A DNA stretch of 64,000 nt from Pseudomonas sp. Tri1 (GTDB lineage: Bacteria > Pseudomonadota > Gammaproteobacteria > Pseudomonadales > Pseudomonadaceae). The notes under the pieces were generated by a model, which saw nothing but the letters and a program-made list of their open reading frames with translations, made no database searches and had not been told where the DNA came from. Location of the stretch: contig NZ_CP072913.1 in NCBI RefSeq assembly GCF_017968885.1, positions 2,154,001 to 2,218,000 of the forward strand, written 5' to 3'. Numbering within the stretch: position 1 is the first letter of the stretch; each line of letters starts with the position of its first letter. Shown here one piece after another: positions 22,053 through 32,077 of the stretch. Both the position numbers and the translations under genes were made by a program.

Positions 22053-24746
22053 TCAGCGCTTCTCCAGCTTATCCGGCAACGGCGCAAACAGTGCCTCGAT
22101 ATCGTCGCTCTGCAGTTTCCAGTCTCCGGCCACGCGTCCGTCCAGCACGCCGGCCGCCAGGTCGGATTTTTCCTTCTGCAGCAGTTGGATCTTCTCTTCC
22201 ACCGTGCCACGCGCAATCAGTTTGTAGACGAAAACCGGCTTCTCCTGGCCGATGCGATAGGCGCGGTCGGTTGCCTGGTTTTCGGTGGCCGGGTTCCACC
22301 ACGGGTCATAGTGAATCACCGTGTCGGCCTCGGTCAGGTTCAGGCCTACGCCGCCGGCCTTCAGGCTGATCAGGAAAATCTGCCGCTTGCCGCTTTGGAA
22401 TTCCTTGACGGGCGTGCGTCGATCCCGGGTCTGGCCGGTCAGGATCGCGTAATCGACGCCGCGCTTTTTCAGCTCATCTTCGATCAGCGACAACATGGAG
22501 GTGAACTGGGAAAACAGCAGCACCCGGCGACCTTCTTCAAACAGTTCTTCGAGCATTTCCATCAGGCTGTCGAGCTTGCCGGAGGTGCTGCCCCGGGCGG
22601 GCAGGGTTGCATCATTGATCAGGCGCAGGTCGCAGCACACCTGGCGAAGCTTGAGCAGCGCCTCGAGAATGATGATCTGGCTGCGGGCCACGCCTTTGCG
22701 GGTGATTTCATCGCGGACTTTCTTGTCCATGGCCAGGCGCATGGTTTCGTAGACGTCCCGCTGGGCATCGCTGAGTTCCACCCAATGGATGATTTCGGTC
22801 TTGGGTGGCAATTCTGTCGCCACTTGCTCCTTGGTCCTGCGCAGCAGGAACGGTTTTATCCGGCCGTTGAGGTGTTGCAGGCGTACGTCGCTACCGCGTT
22901 TTTCAATCGGTACGCGGTAGTCGCGGTTGAAGCTCTTGACGTCCCCGAGCCAGCCCGGCAGCAGGAAGTGAAACAACGACCACAATTCGCCCAGGTGGTT
23001 TTCCAGGGGCGTGCCGGACAGGCACAGTCGCTGCCGGGCATTGAGTTCACGGGCGGCCTGGGCGGCTTTGCTGGTGGGGTTCTTGATGTACTGGGCTTCA
23101 TCCAGGATCAACACGTGCAGCGGCTGTGCTGCGAGGCGCTCGACATCCTTGGGCAGCAGCGCGTAGGTGGTAAGGACCAGATCGTATTCGGCCAACCGTT
23201 CGAAATGTTTCTTGCGCCCGGCGCCATACAGGGCCAGCACCTTGAGCTGCGGCGTGAAGTGGGCTGCCTCGTCGAGCCAGTTGGGGATCAGGCTGGTGGG
23301 CATGACCACCATGCACGGTCGGTCGAGGCGTCCGGCGTTTTTTTCGCTGAGAATGTGCGCCAGGGTCTGTAGGGTTTTACCCAAACCCATGTCATCCGCG
23401 AGGATGCCACCGACTTCCAGCTGACGCAGCGATTGCATCCAGCTCAAGCCTTCGAGTTGATAGGGTCGCAGTGTCGCGTTCAGGCCTTCTGGCGCGGTGG
23501 TGGTGTAATCCTTGATGTCCCGCAGGCGTTGGGCCAGGCCGCGAATGTGTTCGCCACCTTCCCAGCTCAGGGGCATGTCCTGCAACGGGTTCAGGCGCAA
23601 GGCGTCCGCGCTGTTCAGACGCAGTTTGGTGGTGCCGGGCTCTTGCAGGTAAAACTCGCCCAGGGTCGCCAGTACCGGTTTCAGCCGGCCGTAGGGCAGG
23701 GCCACTTGCTGCGGGCCGAATTCGGAATTCGGGCGGTTGGGCAAGTTGACCAGGATGAGTTCGTCGTCACGGCGTCGGGCCAGGCGTTCCGGGTTGAACA
23801 ACTCGATGTGCGAACGCATCAGGTTCAGCAGGATCGGCAGCAGGCTCAGGCGTTCGCCGTTGACGATGATCCCCAGCTCCAGGTCGAACCAGTCCCGTTC
23901 CGGCGTTTCCTCCACCGTGGCGTACCAGTCGTCCACGGCGGTCAGGTCGAAACCGAAGTCCTCGTCGATCTGCAACTCCCAACCTTGGTCGCGCAGTTTT
24001 GGCAGGTCGTTGAGGGTGAACGTCAGCCAGGCGCTGTCATTGACCATTTCGTACAGCTCGCCGGCACTTTCCGGAAGGGCCTTGCTTTGCCGGGTGGCAA
24101 TCTTGAAGCCGAGGATTCGTAGCTGTTCGCGGTAGGACTGTTCCACATCGGTATGGCGTTTGATCCGCAGTGTCTGTGTTTCCTGGCGAATCAGCACGTC
24201 TGTATTGCGCTGGCCGCTGACGTATTCGTCCAGGTAGCTGAAGGACAGGGCGGCGCGGTGCTGAATGTAGCGCTGCATCTTGCCGTTGCGCGGTTCAAAG
24301 GCGCTGAATTCGATGCTTGCCAGCCACAGGCGCGGCACCGGTTGCACGTTATCCACCAGCACTTGCGGCGGGGCCTTGGGGCTGCGGTTGTCCAGCACTG
24401 CCTGGAGTTTCTCCAGCAACTGCGCGTCTTTCTCGGCGGCGGGGTAGGCCAGGGTTTCCTGGACTTGCAGCAACACCGCTGCGCAGTGCTTGCAGTTGAT
24501 GCGCACCGGGCAGGAACACGCGGCCTCGAGCAGAATCAGCGTGCCCTTGGCTGACTCCTTAAGGCGAATGGTCTGACGGTAGACGTTGCCGCCAGAGCCT
24601 TCGCAACTGGCGGTGATGGTGCTGTCGCCGGCCTCGACGATCCTGACGCGGTTTTCCAGCGCATAACGGCGCCCGCGCTCCAGGCTCTGTTCCTTGAATC
24701 GATTGACCCAGGAAGGTGCCAGGGGTTTGCTCAGGGGCGAGGGCAT
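22053..24746 (-). CDS. SNF2-family helicase with SWIM zinc finger
   Basis: An 897-residue Swi2/Snf2 ATPase. Residues 77-87 hold a SWIM zinc finger (C-S-C then C-K-H). The motor domain has Walker A DDMGLGKT at 451-458, the DEAQ box in LILDEAQYIKN, and the C-terminal helicase motif with TDRAYRIGQEKPVFVYKLI. Such proteins translocate on double-stranded DNA and remodel protein-DNA complexes; the precise role in bacteria is not known. It begins 11 bases after csiV, which itself follows mfd, so all three are probably one transcript, linking it to transcription or repair. REP elements follow the stop. Confidence 0.88.
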   Translation of the reverse strand: MPSPLSKPLAPSWVNRFKEQSLERGRRYALENRVRIVEAGDSTITASCEGSGGNVYRQTIRLKESAKGTLILLEAACSCPVRINCKHCAAVLLQVQETLAYPAAEKDAQLLEKLQAVLDNRSPKAPPQVLVDNVQPVPRLWLASIEFSAFEPRNGKMQRYIQHRAALSFSYLDEYVSGQRNTDVLIRQETQTLRIKRHTDVEQSYREQLRILGFKIATRQSKALPESAGELYEMVNDSAWLTFTLNDLPKLRDQGWELQIDEDFGFDLTAVDDWYATVEETPERDWFDLELGIIVNGERLSLLPILLNLMRSHIELFNPERLARRRDDELILVNLPNRPNSEFGPQQVALPYGRLKPVLATLGEFYLQEPGTTKLRLNSADALRLNPLQDMPLSWEGGEHIRGLAQRLRDIKDYTTTAPEGLNATLRPYQLEGLSWMQSLRQLEVGGILADDMGLGKTLQTLAHILSEKNAGRLDRPCMVVMPTSLIPNWLDEAAHFTPQLKVLALYGAGRKKHFERLAEYDLVLTTYALLPKDVERLAAQPLHVLILDEAQYIKNPTSKAAQAARELNARQRLCLSGTPLENHLGELWSLFHFLLPGWLGDVKSFNRDYRVPIEKRGSDVRLQHLNGRIKPFLLRRTKEQVATELPPKTEIIHWVELSDAQRDVYETMRLAMDKKVRDEITRKGVARSQIIILEALLKLRQVCCDLRLINDATLPARGSTSGKLDSLMEMLEELFEEGRRVLLFSQFTSMLSLIEDELKKRGVDYAILTGQTRDRRTPVKEFQSGKRQIFLISLKAGGVGLNLTEADTVIHYDPWWNPATENQATDRAYRIGQEKPVFVYKLIARGTVEEKIQLLQKEKSDLAAGVLDGRVAGDWKLQSDDIEALFAPLPDKLEKR

Positions 24747-24757
24747 AGGCGCGCCGA

Positions 24758-25324
24758 TCAGTCCGGAATGGTTTCAGGCACCTGCCGTGGCGCGGGCGCG
24801 GTCAGCGAGGTGATCTTGATCAGCAAGCCGAGATGGCCGTTGTCGAGGAAGTTCAACTGGCCGTTCTTGGTATGGCTCTGCTGTTTGAGGCGTTCGCTGG
24901 CCGTCACCAGGCCGTTGGCGTCGATCTGGTTGATCCAGAAATCGGCATCCACATCGGTGAAGCGGCCCAGTTTCAGTTCCAGGGTGCCCTCGATAGGGAA
25001 TTGACCAAACTGTTCAGTGCCATCGCTGATGGCGACTTTTCTGCCCTGTTCGCCCAGGTTCTGCTGCCAGGCCTTGTGCATCAAGACTGTGTACTGGCCG
25101 CTGGCATTGAGTTTCTCCACGATGGCACCGAGCGCTGGCGTGCGTTGGCTGTTCGCGTCCAGACGCTGTGCGCCGGCGTCCCAGTCCTCTGGTGCAGCGC
25201 GGCTGATAATCGCCGGTTCGGCGTTCTGGCGCACCAGAATCATTTCAACCTGATACAGGTCGTCGGCAAACGCCAGGGGAGTGACCAGGGTCATCAACAA
25301 GGTCAGTGAGCGAAACAGGCGCAT
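24758..25324 (-). CDS. Periplasmic CsiV-family protein
   Basis: A 188-residue exported protein with a signal peptide (MRLFRSLTLLMTLVTPLAFA, cut after AFA). The first mature residues, DDLYQVEMILVRQN, and the later GTLELKLGRFTDVDADFWIN block are typical of the CsiV family. CsiV of Vibrio binds peptidoglycan and is needed for response to D-amino acids; the Pseudomonas role is unknown. AAGGA precedes the ATG. It sits 10 bases after the mfd stop and 11 before the helicase start. Confidence 0.8.
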   Translation of the reverse strand: MRLFRSLTLLMTLVTPLAFADDLYQVEMILVRQNAEPAIISRAAPEDWDAGAQRLDANSQRTPALGAIVEKLNASGQYTVLMHKAWQQNLGEQGRKVAISDGTEQFGQFPIEGTLELKLGRFTDVDADFWINQIDANGLVTASERLKQQSHTKNGQLNFLDNGHLGLLIKITSLTAPAPRQVPETIPD

Positions 25325-25334
25325 TTGGCGTCCT

Positions 25335-28300
25335 TCAAGCAGTGGTCGGAGTGAGGCGCTCGAACAGCGCTTCTACGGTATTGAAACGCTCTTCCGGGCG
25401 TTCCATGGGCACCATGAATTTGAACATCGTGGCCCCTTCGAACTTGTAGCGTTTGGGCTGGCCCTGGATCAGTTTGATCAACACCAGCGGATCGACCGGG
25501 GTCTGGGCCTCGAACTCGATGCGACCGCCGTTGGGGCCGCCGTCGACTTTCTTGATGCCCAGCTGTTCGGCCTTGAGCTTGAGCAGCGTCGTGCGCACCA
25601 GGTTCTTGGTCGGTTCCGGCAGCAGGCCGAAGCGGTCGATCATCTCCACTTGCAGGTCCTTGAGGCCTTCCTCGTCGCTGGCCGAGGCGATGCGTTTGTA
25701 GAGAATCAGTCGCGCGTGGACATCCGGCAGGTAATCTTCCGGGATCAGCGCCGGCACCCGCAGGTTGATTTCCGGCCCGCCGCCCAGCGGCTGGTCGAGG
25801 TTTGGCTGTTCGCCCTTGCGAATCGACTTGACCGCGCGTTCGAGCATCTCCATGTACAAGGTGAAGCCGACGGCCTGGATCTGGCCGCTCTGGCCATCAC
25901 CCAGCAATTCGCCAGCGCCGCGGATTTCCAGGTCGTTGGTGGCCAGCACGAAACCGGCACCGAGGTCCTGGGTGTTGGCGATGGCCTCCAGGCGTTTTTC
26001 CGCATCCGGAGTGATCTGCTGGCGTGGCGGGGTCAACAGGTAGGCGTAGGCCTGGTGGTGACTGCGCCCGACCCGGCCGCGCAACTGGTGCAATTGGGCC
26101 AGGCCGAACTTGTCGGCGCGCTCGATGATGATGGTGTTGGCGCTCGGCACGTCGATGCCGGTCTCGATGATGGTCGAGGCAATCAGCACGTTGAAGCGCT
26201 TGTGGTAGAAGTCGCTCATCACCTGTTCGAGCTCACGTTCGCGCATCTGCCCATGGCCGATGCCGATGCGAGCTTCCGGCACCAGCTCGGCCAGGTCGGC
26301 GGCGCATTTCTCGATGGTCTTCACGTCGTTGTGCAGGTAATAGACCTGGCCACCACGCAGCAACTCACGCAGCAAGGCTTCCTTGATCGTGCTTTTGTTC
26401 TGCTCCATGACGAAGGTGCGCACCGACAGGCGCCGGGCCGGCGGTGTGGCGATGATCGACAGGTCGCGCATGCCCGACACCGCCATGTTCAGCGTGCGCG
26501 GGATCGGCGTGGCGGTCAGGGTCAGGATGTCGACTTCGCTGCGCAGGGCCTTGAGTTGTTCTTTCTGGCGCACCCCGAAGCGGTGCTCTTCGTCGATGAT
26601 CACCAATCCCAGGTTTTTGATCTTCACGTCGTCTTGCAGCAATTTGTGCGTGCCGATGACGATGTCGATCTTGCCCTCGGCCAGGTCGGCGACGGCGGCG
26701 TTGACTTCCTTGGTGGATTTGAAGCGACTCATCACCTCCACGGTCACCGGCCAGTCGGCGAAACGGTCGCGGAAACTGTTGTAGTGCTGCTGGGCGAGCA
26801 GGGTGGTCGGCACCAGGATCGCCACCTGCTTGCCGCCGTGCACGGCAATGAACGCGGCGCGCATCGCCACTTCGGTCTTGCCGAACCCCACGTCGCCGCA
26901 TACCAGTCGGTCCATCGGCTTGGGCGCGAGCATGTCGGCGCGCACGGCTTCGATGGTGGTTTGCTGGTCGACGGTTTCTTCGAACGGGAAACCGGCGCTG
27001 AAGGTTTCGTAGTCGGCTTTCGGGTCGGCGAAGGCGTAACCCTCGCGGGCGGCGCGGCGAGCGTAGATGTCCAGCAGCTCGGCGGCCACGTCGCGCACCT
27101 GTTCGGCGGCCTTGCGCTTGGCTTTCTGCCAGGTTTCCGAGCCCAGGCGATGCAGCGGGGCCAAGGCGTCGTCGCTGCCGGTGTAGCGGGCGATCAGGTG
27201 CAGGTTCGCCACTGGCACGTAGAGCTTGGCGCCCTCGGCGTATTCCAGTGTGAGGAATTCGGCCGCCTGGTGGTCGATCTCCAGGGTCGCCAGGCCCAGG
27301 TAGCGGCCCACACCGTGGTCGATGTGCACCACCGGCGCGCCTTCGCGCAGCTCGGTGAGGTTCTTGATCACCGCATCGTTGGCGGCGTCGGCGCGTTTCT
27401 CACGACGGCGGCGCTGCATGACACGTTGGCCGAACAGCGGGCTCTCGGCCACCAATGCCAGGGCCGGGTCATCAAGTACAAGGCCGTCGTTCAATGGCGC
27501 GATGGTAATCGCCAGGCGATCCTTGCCGGCGACGAAGTCCGGCCAGTTGTCCACCGTCTTCGGCCGTAGTTTCAGGCGCTCAAGCAACTCCAGCAGCACT
27601 TCGCGACGACCTGCGGATTCCGCGGTGAACAATACGCGGCCGGGGAACGTGTCGAGAAAACCAGCCAGCGCCGCCAAGGGTTGCGTGGCCTTGGCTTCGA
27701 TCGCCAGGTCTGGCAAGGGGCTGGCCGCAAAGCGTTCACGCCCGACCCCGGTCTCCACGTCCTGCTGGCTCGCCACCACTCGTGGCCAGCTCTTGAGGCG
27801 GGCGAAGCAGTCTTCCACCGGCAAGAACAGTTCGGCCGGTGGCAATAAAGGACGGGAAGGATCGACGCGACGCTCTTCGTAGCGGTTGCGCACGTCGTTC
27901 CAGAAGTTTTCCGCAGCCTGTTCGATGCCCGGCAAGGAAAACACTTGGGTGTCCTGGGGCAGGTAATCGAACAGAGTGGACGTCTCTTCGAAAAACAGTG
28001 GCAGGTAGTACTCGATACCGGCGGGAGTAATCCCGCTGCTCAGGTCCTGAAAGATCGGGCAGCGGCGGAAATCCACATCGAAACGCTCACGAAAGCGCGC
28101 CTTGAAGCGGGTCACGGCGTCTTTTTGCAGTGGGAATTCCTTGGCCGGCAACAGGCGGACCGACTGTACTTTGTCGATAGAACGCTGATTTTCCGGGTCG
28201 AAGGTGCGCAGTGTCTCGATTTCGTCATCGAACAGGTCGATGCGATACGGCAGTTTGCTGCCCATCGGGAACAGGTCGATCAGGGCGCCGCGTACCGCGA

Positions 28301-28784
28301 ACTCGCCGTGCTCGTACACGGTGTCGACGCAACGATAGCCGCTGGCCTCCAGGCGGGTGCGCATCTGTTCGACGTCGAGCTTCTGGCCGATGTCCAGCAC
28401 CAGGCTGCTGCCGAGCAGGAATTGGGTCGGAGCCAGGCGATGTAGGGCTGTGGTGATCGGCACTACCAAAACGCCATGACTGAGCTCCGGCAGCCGATAA
28501 AGGCTGGCGATTCGCTGGGAAATGATGTCCTGGTGAGGTGAAAACAGATCGTAAGGCAGGGTTTCCCAGTCCGGAAAATGCAGCACGGGCAAATCCGGGG
28601 CGAAGAAACTCAGCTCCTGTTCCAGCCGCTCGGCGCTTTGGCTGTCGGCGGTCAGCAGCAGGGTGAAACGCTTTGCAGCGCTGGCAGCCTCGGCAATGGC
28701 CAGGCTCAGGGCGGCACCGGGCAGGTTGCCCCAGTGCTGTTTACCTGCCGCGGCAGGGAGTAGCGGAAGACGCAGAACGGGCAC
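25335..28784 (-). CDS. mfd: Transcription-repair coupling factor
   Basis: Mfd removes RNA polymerase stalled at lesions and recruits UvrA. The 1149-residue protein has the UvrB-like N-terminal module (FPDWETLPYDLFSPHQD) and the RNA-polymerase-binding domain. The RecG-like translocase has Walker A GDVGFGKTEVAM, the DEEHRFGV box and the TRG-region QLRGRVGRS. The reading frame stays open far upstream by chance, antisense to gap. The true start is a GTG at 28784 (VPVLRLPLLP), with TGGAG upstream and a length equal to other Pseudomonas Mfd. csiV and the helicase follow closely. Confidence 0.95.
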   Translation of the reverse strand: MPVLRLPLLPAAAGKQHWGNLPGAALSLAIAEAASAAKRFTLLLTADSQSAERLEQELSFFAPDLPVLHFPDWETLPYDLFSPHQDIISQRIASLYRLPELSHGVLVVPITTALHRLAPTQFLLGSSLVLDIGQKLDVEQMRTRLEASGYRCVDTVYEHGEFAVRGALIDLFPMGSKLPYRIDLFDDEIETLRTFDPENQRSIDKVQSVRLLPAKEFPLQKDAVTRFKARFRERFDVDFRRCPIFQDLSSGITPAGIEYYLPLFFEETSTLFDYLPQDTQVFSLPGIEQAAENFWNDVRNRYEERRVDPSRPLLPPAELFLPVEDCFARLKSWPRVVASQQDVETGVGRERFAASPLPDLAIEAKATQPLAALAGFLDTFPGRVLFTAESAGRREVLLELLERLKLRPKTVDNWPDFVAGKDRLAITIAPLNDGLVLDDPALALVAESPLFGQRVMQRRRREKRADAANDAVIKNLTELREGAPVVHIDHGVGRYLGLATLEIDHQAAEFLTLEYAEGAKLYVPVANLHLIARYTGSDDALAPLHRLGSETWQKAKRKAAEQVRDVAAELLDIYARRAAREGYAFADPKADYETFSAGFPFEETVDQQTTIEAVRADMLAPKPMDRLVCGDVGFGKTEVAMRAAFIAVHGGKQVAILVPTTLLAQQHYNSFRDRFADWPVTVEVMSRFKSTKEVNAAVADLAEGKIDIVIGTHKLLQDDVKIKNLGLVIIDEEHRFGVRQKEQLKALRSEVDILTLTATPIPRTLNMAVSGMRDLSIIATPPARRLSVRTFVMEQNKSTIKEALLRELLRGGQVYYLHNDVKTIEKCAADLAELVPEARIGIGHGQMRERELEQVMSDFYHKRFNVLIASTIIETGIDVPSANTIIIERADKFGLAQLHQLRGRVGRSHHQAYAYLLTPPRQQITPDAEKRLEAIANTQDLGAGFVLATNDLEIRGAGELLGDGQSGQIQAVGFTLYMEMLERAVKSIRKGEQPNLDQPLGGGPEINLRVPALIPEDYLPDVHARLILYKRIASASDEEGLKDLQVEMIDRFGLLPEPTKNLVRTTLLKLKAEQLGIKKVDGGPNGGRIEFEAQTPVDPLVLIKLIQGQPKRYKFEGATMFKFMVPMERPEERFNTVEALFERLTPTTA

Positions 28785-28967
28785 GGAAGGTTGAGCTCCA
28801 GCGTTGCGACAAAGTCGACAATTGTAGCGGGGGAAGGGGGCGGCTGTCAGTCGCAGACTACCGTGACAGACAGGAAAACCACGGTGCGACAGGCGCGCAT
28901 TGCTCCGCAGTGGACTCGGCGGCATAATGTAGCCCCTTTTTTCAGTCCCTACATGTGGAAGGTTCCC

Positions 28968-30416
28968 GTGACTCAGAAGCCCGACCAGTGTCTTGGTGAA
29001 TGGATCGATCGTGAAGCACTCGCAGAAGCGATGATCCCTCTCATCGGTCAGCTCTACCGCAATAACAACGTGGTGAGCTCGATCTATGGCCGCAGCCTGA
29101 TCAACCAGTCTGTCATCGCGATTCTCAAAGCACATCGCTTTGCCCGCCACCGTCAGTCCGACGACAGCGAATTGTCCGTCCACGAAACTTTCCCCCTGCT
29201 CAAGGCGATGAGCGAGCTCAAGCTCGGTGCCGCTTCGGTGGATCTGGGCAAGCTGGCCGTCAAGTACAAGGCCCAGGGTAATGGTCGCACGGCCGAGCAG
29301 TTCGTTCGCGAAGAACTCGCCGATGTGGTCGGTCAGCAGAACGTTTCGGCCCGTAAAGGCACTGACGTCGTGCTGTACGGCTTCGGTCGTATCGGTCGTC
29401 TGCTGGCGCGCATCCTGATCGAGAAAACCGGTGGTGGCGACGGCCTGCGCCTGCGCGCCATCGTGGTGCGCAAAGGCGCCGAGAATGACCTGGTCAAACG
29501 CGCCAGCCTGCTGCGTCGCGATTCGGTCCACGGCTCGTTCAACGGCACCATCATCATCGACGAAGAAAACAACACCATCCTCGCCAACGGCAACCTGATC
29601 CAGGTGATCTACGCGAAGAACCCGACCGAGGTGGATTACACCCAGTACGGTATCAAGGACGCCCTGCTGGTGGACAACACTGGCGTATGGCGTGATGCCG
29701 AAGGCCTGGGCCAGCACCTGTCCTGCCCGGGTATCGACCGCGTTGTCCTGACCGCGCCTGGCAAGGGCAAGCTGAAGAACATCGTTCACGGTATCAACCA
29801 CGGCGAAATCACCGCTGACGACAAGATTGTCTCCGCCGCTTCCTGCACCACCAACGCCATCGTGCCGGTGCTCAAGGCTGTGAACGACAAGTTCGGCATC
29901 GTCAACGGTCACGTTGAAACGGTTCACTCGTACACCAACGACCAGAACCTGATCGACAACTTCCACAAGGGCGACCGCCGTGGCCGCAGCGCCGCGCTGA
30001 ACATGGTGATCACCGAGACCGGTGCCGCCACCGCCGCTGCCAAGGCCCTACCTGAGTTGGCGGGCAAGCTGACGGGTAACGCGATCCGTGTGCCGACGCC
30101 AAACGTGTCGATGGCTATCCTCAACCTGAACCTTGAGAAAGCCACCACCCGCGAAGAGATGAACGAGTACCTGCGCTACATGGCGCTGCACTCCGACCTG
30201 CACAAGCAGATCGACTTCGTTAACTCGCAGGAAGTGGTTTCCACTGACTTCGTGGGCTCGCGTCACGCCGGTGTGGTCGATGCTGAAGCCACCATCTGCA
30301 ACGATAACCGCGTTGTGTTGTACGTCTGGTACGACAACGAATTCGGTTACAGCTGCCAGGTGGTTCGCGTGATGGAAGACATGGCCGGTGTAAACCCGCC
30401 AGCATTCCCACGCTAA
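28968..30416 (+). CDS. gap: Glyceraldehyde-3-phosphate dehydrogenase, long form
   Basis: An NAD(P)-dependent enzyme of central carbon metabolism, 482 residues against about 330 for the usual GapA. An N-terminal extension of about 125 residues (TQKPDQCLGEWIDREAL onwards) precedes the dinucleotide fold VLYGFGRIGRLLARIL. The catalytic Cys293 lies in SAASCTTNAIVPVLKAV. This long type sits next to mfd in P. aeruginosa too. The start is taken as GTG at 28968 because GGAAGG precedes it; an ATG at 28953 gives five more residues. A strong terminator ends the gene. Direction of flux (glycolytic or gluconeogenic) is not deducible. Confidence 0.93.
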   Translation: MTQKPDQCLGEWIDREALAEAMIPLIGQLYRNNNVVSSIYGRSLINQSVIAILKAHRFARHRQSDDSELSVHETFPLLKAMSELKLGAASVDLGKLAVKYKAQGNGRTAEQFVREELADVVGQQNVSARKGTDVVLYGFGRIGRLLARILIEKTGGGDGLRLRAIVVRKGAENDLVKRASLLRRDSVHGSFNGTIIIDEENNTILANGNLIQVIYAKNPTEVDYTQYGIKDALLVDNTGVWRDAEGLGQHLSCPGIDRVVLTAPGKGKLKNIVHGINHGEITADDKIVSAASCTTNAIVPVLKAVNDKFGIVNGHVETVHSYTNDQNLIDNFHKGDRRGRSAALNMVITETGAATAAAKALPELAGKLTGNAIRVPTPNVSMAILNLNLEKATTREEMNEYLRYMALHSDLHKQIDFVNSQEVVSTDFVGSRHAGVVDAEATICNDNRVVLYVWYDNEFGYSCQVVRVMEDMAGVNPPAFPR

Positions 30417-30432
30417 GCTTTAGCCGCAAATG

Positions 30433-30464
30433 AAAAACGCCCCGACTTGTCGGGGCGTTTTTTT
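30433..30464 (+). terminator. Terminator of gap
   Basis: The stem AAAACGCCCCGAC/GTCGGGGCGTTTT with a short loop is followed by a run of T. Confidence 0.93.
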
Positions 30465-30495
30465 GTCTGGGTTTTTGTGGTGACTGGGTGGGCCT

Positions 30496-30562
30496 TATCG
30501 CGAGCAAGCTCGCTCCCACAGGGTATGCGCGGTCAACTGTGGGAGCGAGCTTGCTCGCGATA
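30496..30562. repeat. Inverted pair of REP elements
   Basis: REP copies at 30496-30521 and 30537-30562 are near-perfect inverted repeats separated by 15 bases. They lie between convergent gap and the MFS gene. Confidence 0.88.
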
Positions 30563-30570
30563 GCGATCTA

Positions 30571-31869
30571 TCAAGCGCCGCCGACCACCGAGGCCTGTGC
30601 TGTACGCAGCGCATGTCGATTACCCTTGAACAGCACCAAGGTCGCAATCAACCCCAGCACCGCTGCGCCACTGAGCCAGATCCCCGGCGCTGCCTTGTTA
30701 TCCAATACATGAATCAGGTAAGTGCAGGCCGCCGGGGTAAATCCACCAAAGGTCGCCGTCGCCAGGCTGTAGGCCAGGGAGAAGCCGGTGGTGCGCACTT
30801 CGACCGGCATGATTTCCGTCAAGGCCACCACCATGGCACCGTTGTACGATCCATACAGGAACGATAGCCACAGTTCGACGATCAGCAGATGGCTGAAGCT
30901 GGGGTTCATCACCAGCCAGGACAGTGCCGGATACGCGGTGAGGATTGCCAGGATAGTTGCGCCGAGGAGTAAGGGCTTGCGTCCGATTTTGTCGGAAAAT
31001 GCCCCCATCACCGGCAGCCAGAAAAAGTTCGACAAGCCGATGCACACTGTGACCAGCAACGCGTCCAGGTCCGACAGGTTCAACTCGGCCTTGCCGAAGG
31101 TCGGCGTGTATGCGGTGATCAGGTAGAACGACACCGTGGTCATCACCACCAGCGCCATGCCAGCCAAGACGATGCCAAAGTTCTGACCGATGGAACGGAC
31201 AATTTCCGACAGGGTAGGGCGATGTTTTCTTGCCTGGAATTCAGGTGTTTCCTCTAATGAACGACGGATCACGAATATCGCCGGCACGATCATGCAACCC
31301 ACCAGGAACGGTACGCGCCAGCCCCAGTCGCCCATCTCCTGAGGACTCAGCCAGTGATTGAGGCCCACCCCCAGCAGGCCGGCAAATACCACGGCGGCCT
31401 GTTGGCTGGCCGATTGCCAACTGACAAAGAAACCCTTGCGTCCCGGCGTGGAAATTTCCGCCAGGTACACCGAAACACCGCCCAGCTCCACACCGGCGGA
31501 GAAGCCTTGCAGCAGCCGACCCAGCAGCACCAGCAGTGGTGCGGCCACGCCCAGGCTGGCGTAGCCCGGCACGCAGGCGATCAGTATGGTGCCCATGGCC
31601 ATCAGCGCCAGGGTAATGATCAAGCCTTTGCGGCGACCGTGACGGTCGATGTAGGCACCGAGGAAAATCGCCCCCAGGGGGCGCATCAGGAACCCGGCAC
31701 CGAACGTGGCCAGGGACAACATCAGCGAGGCGAAAGCACTGTCGGTGGGGAAGAACGTCTTGGCGATGGCCGTGGCGTAGAAGCCATAGACCATGAAGTC
31801 GAACATCTCCAGGAAGTTGCCGCTGACAACGCGAAAGATCGCCTTGCCGTTGCTCGTGGTGGAAGGCAT
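30571..31869 (-). CDS. MFS transporter, metabolite:H+ symporter family
   Basis: A 432-residue membrane protein with 12 predicted helices. The MHS-type loops are present: [20 protein letters not shown] between helices 2 and 3, and [16 protein letters not shown] between 8 and 9. It also has [22 protein letters not shown]. This pattern is close to citrate and tricarballylate symporters, so a tricarboxylate is the likely cargo, but this is inference. The start is taken at 31869 ([14 protein letters not shown]); the frame stays open upstream through REP sequence. It occupies the place where P. aeruginosa has other genes between gap and apbE. Confidence 0.85.
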   Translation of the reverse strand: MPSTTSNGKAIFRVVSGNFLEMFDFMVYGFYATAIAKTFFPTDSAFASLMLSLATFGAGFLMRPLGAIFLGAYIDRHGRRKGLIITLALMAMGTILIACVPGYASLGVAAPLLVLLGRLLQGFSAGVELGGVSVYLAEISTPGRKGFFVSWQSASQQAAVVFAGLLGVGLNHWLSPQEMGDWGWRVPFLVGCMIVPAIFVIRRSLEETPEFQARKHRPTLSEIVRSIGQNFGIVLAGMALVVMTTVSFYLITAYTPTFGKAELNLSDLDALLVTVCIGLSNFFWLPVMGAFSDKIGRKPLLLGATILAILTAYPALSWLVMNPSFSHLLIVELWLSFLYGSYNGAMVVALTEIMPVEVRTTGFSLAYSLATATFGGFTPAACTYLIHVLDNKAAPGIWLSGAAVLGLIATLVLFKGNRHALRTAQASVVGGA

Positions 31870-31915
31870 AGGTAGGTACTCACTCTGACAATCTTGTATG
31901 AAAGCGCTGCACTTT

Positions 31916-32007
31916 CTGTGGGAGCGAGCCTGTTCACGATAGCGTCGGATCAATCGGCATAGCGATTGGCTGACGCGCCGCCATCGTGAGCAGGCTCGCT
32001 CCCACAG
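31916..32007. repeat. REP doublet
   Basis: Two inverted REP copies (31916-31941 and 31983-32007) with a spacer of about 40 bases lie in the promoter gap between the divergent MFS gene and apbE. Confidence 0.83.
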
Positions 32008-32077
32008 TTTTTTGTGTCTGGACTGACTGGCGCTGAAGCCCATAATGGCTGGCGCGGTTTTGAGGGGAGATGAAGAT

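Noticed and set aside
25281..27569. A 762-codon plus-strand open frame
   Set aside because: Fully antisense to mfd; composition and lack of motifs mark it as a shadow.
28785..29966. N-terminal extension of the mfd reading frame
   Set aside because: The frame stays open by chance opposite gap. The GTG at 28784 has a ribosome site and gives the normal Mfd length.
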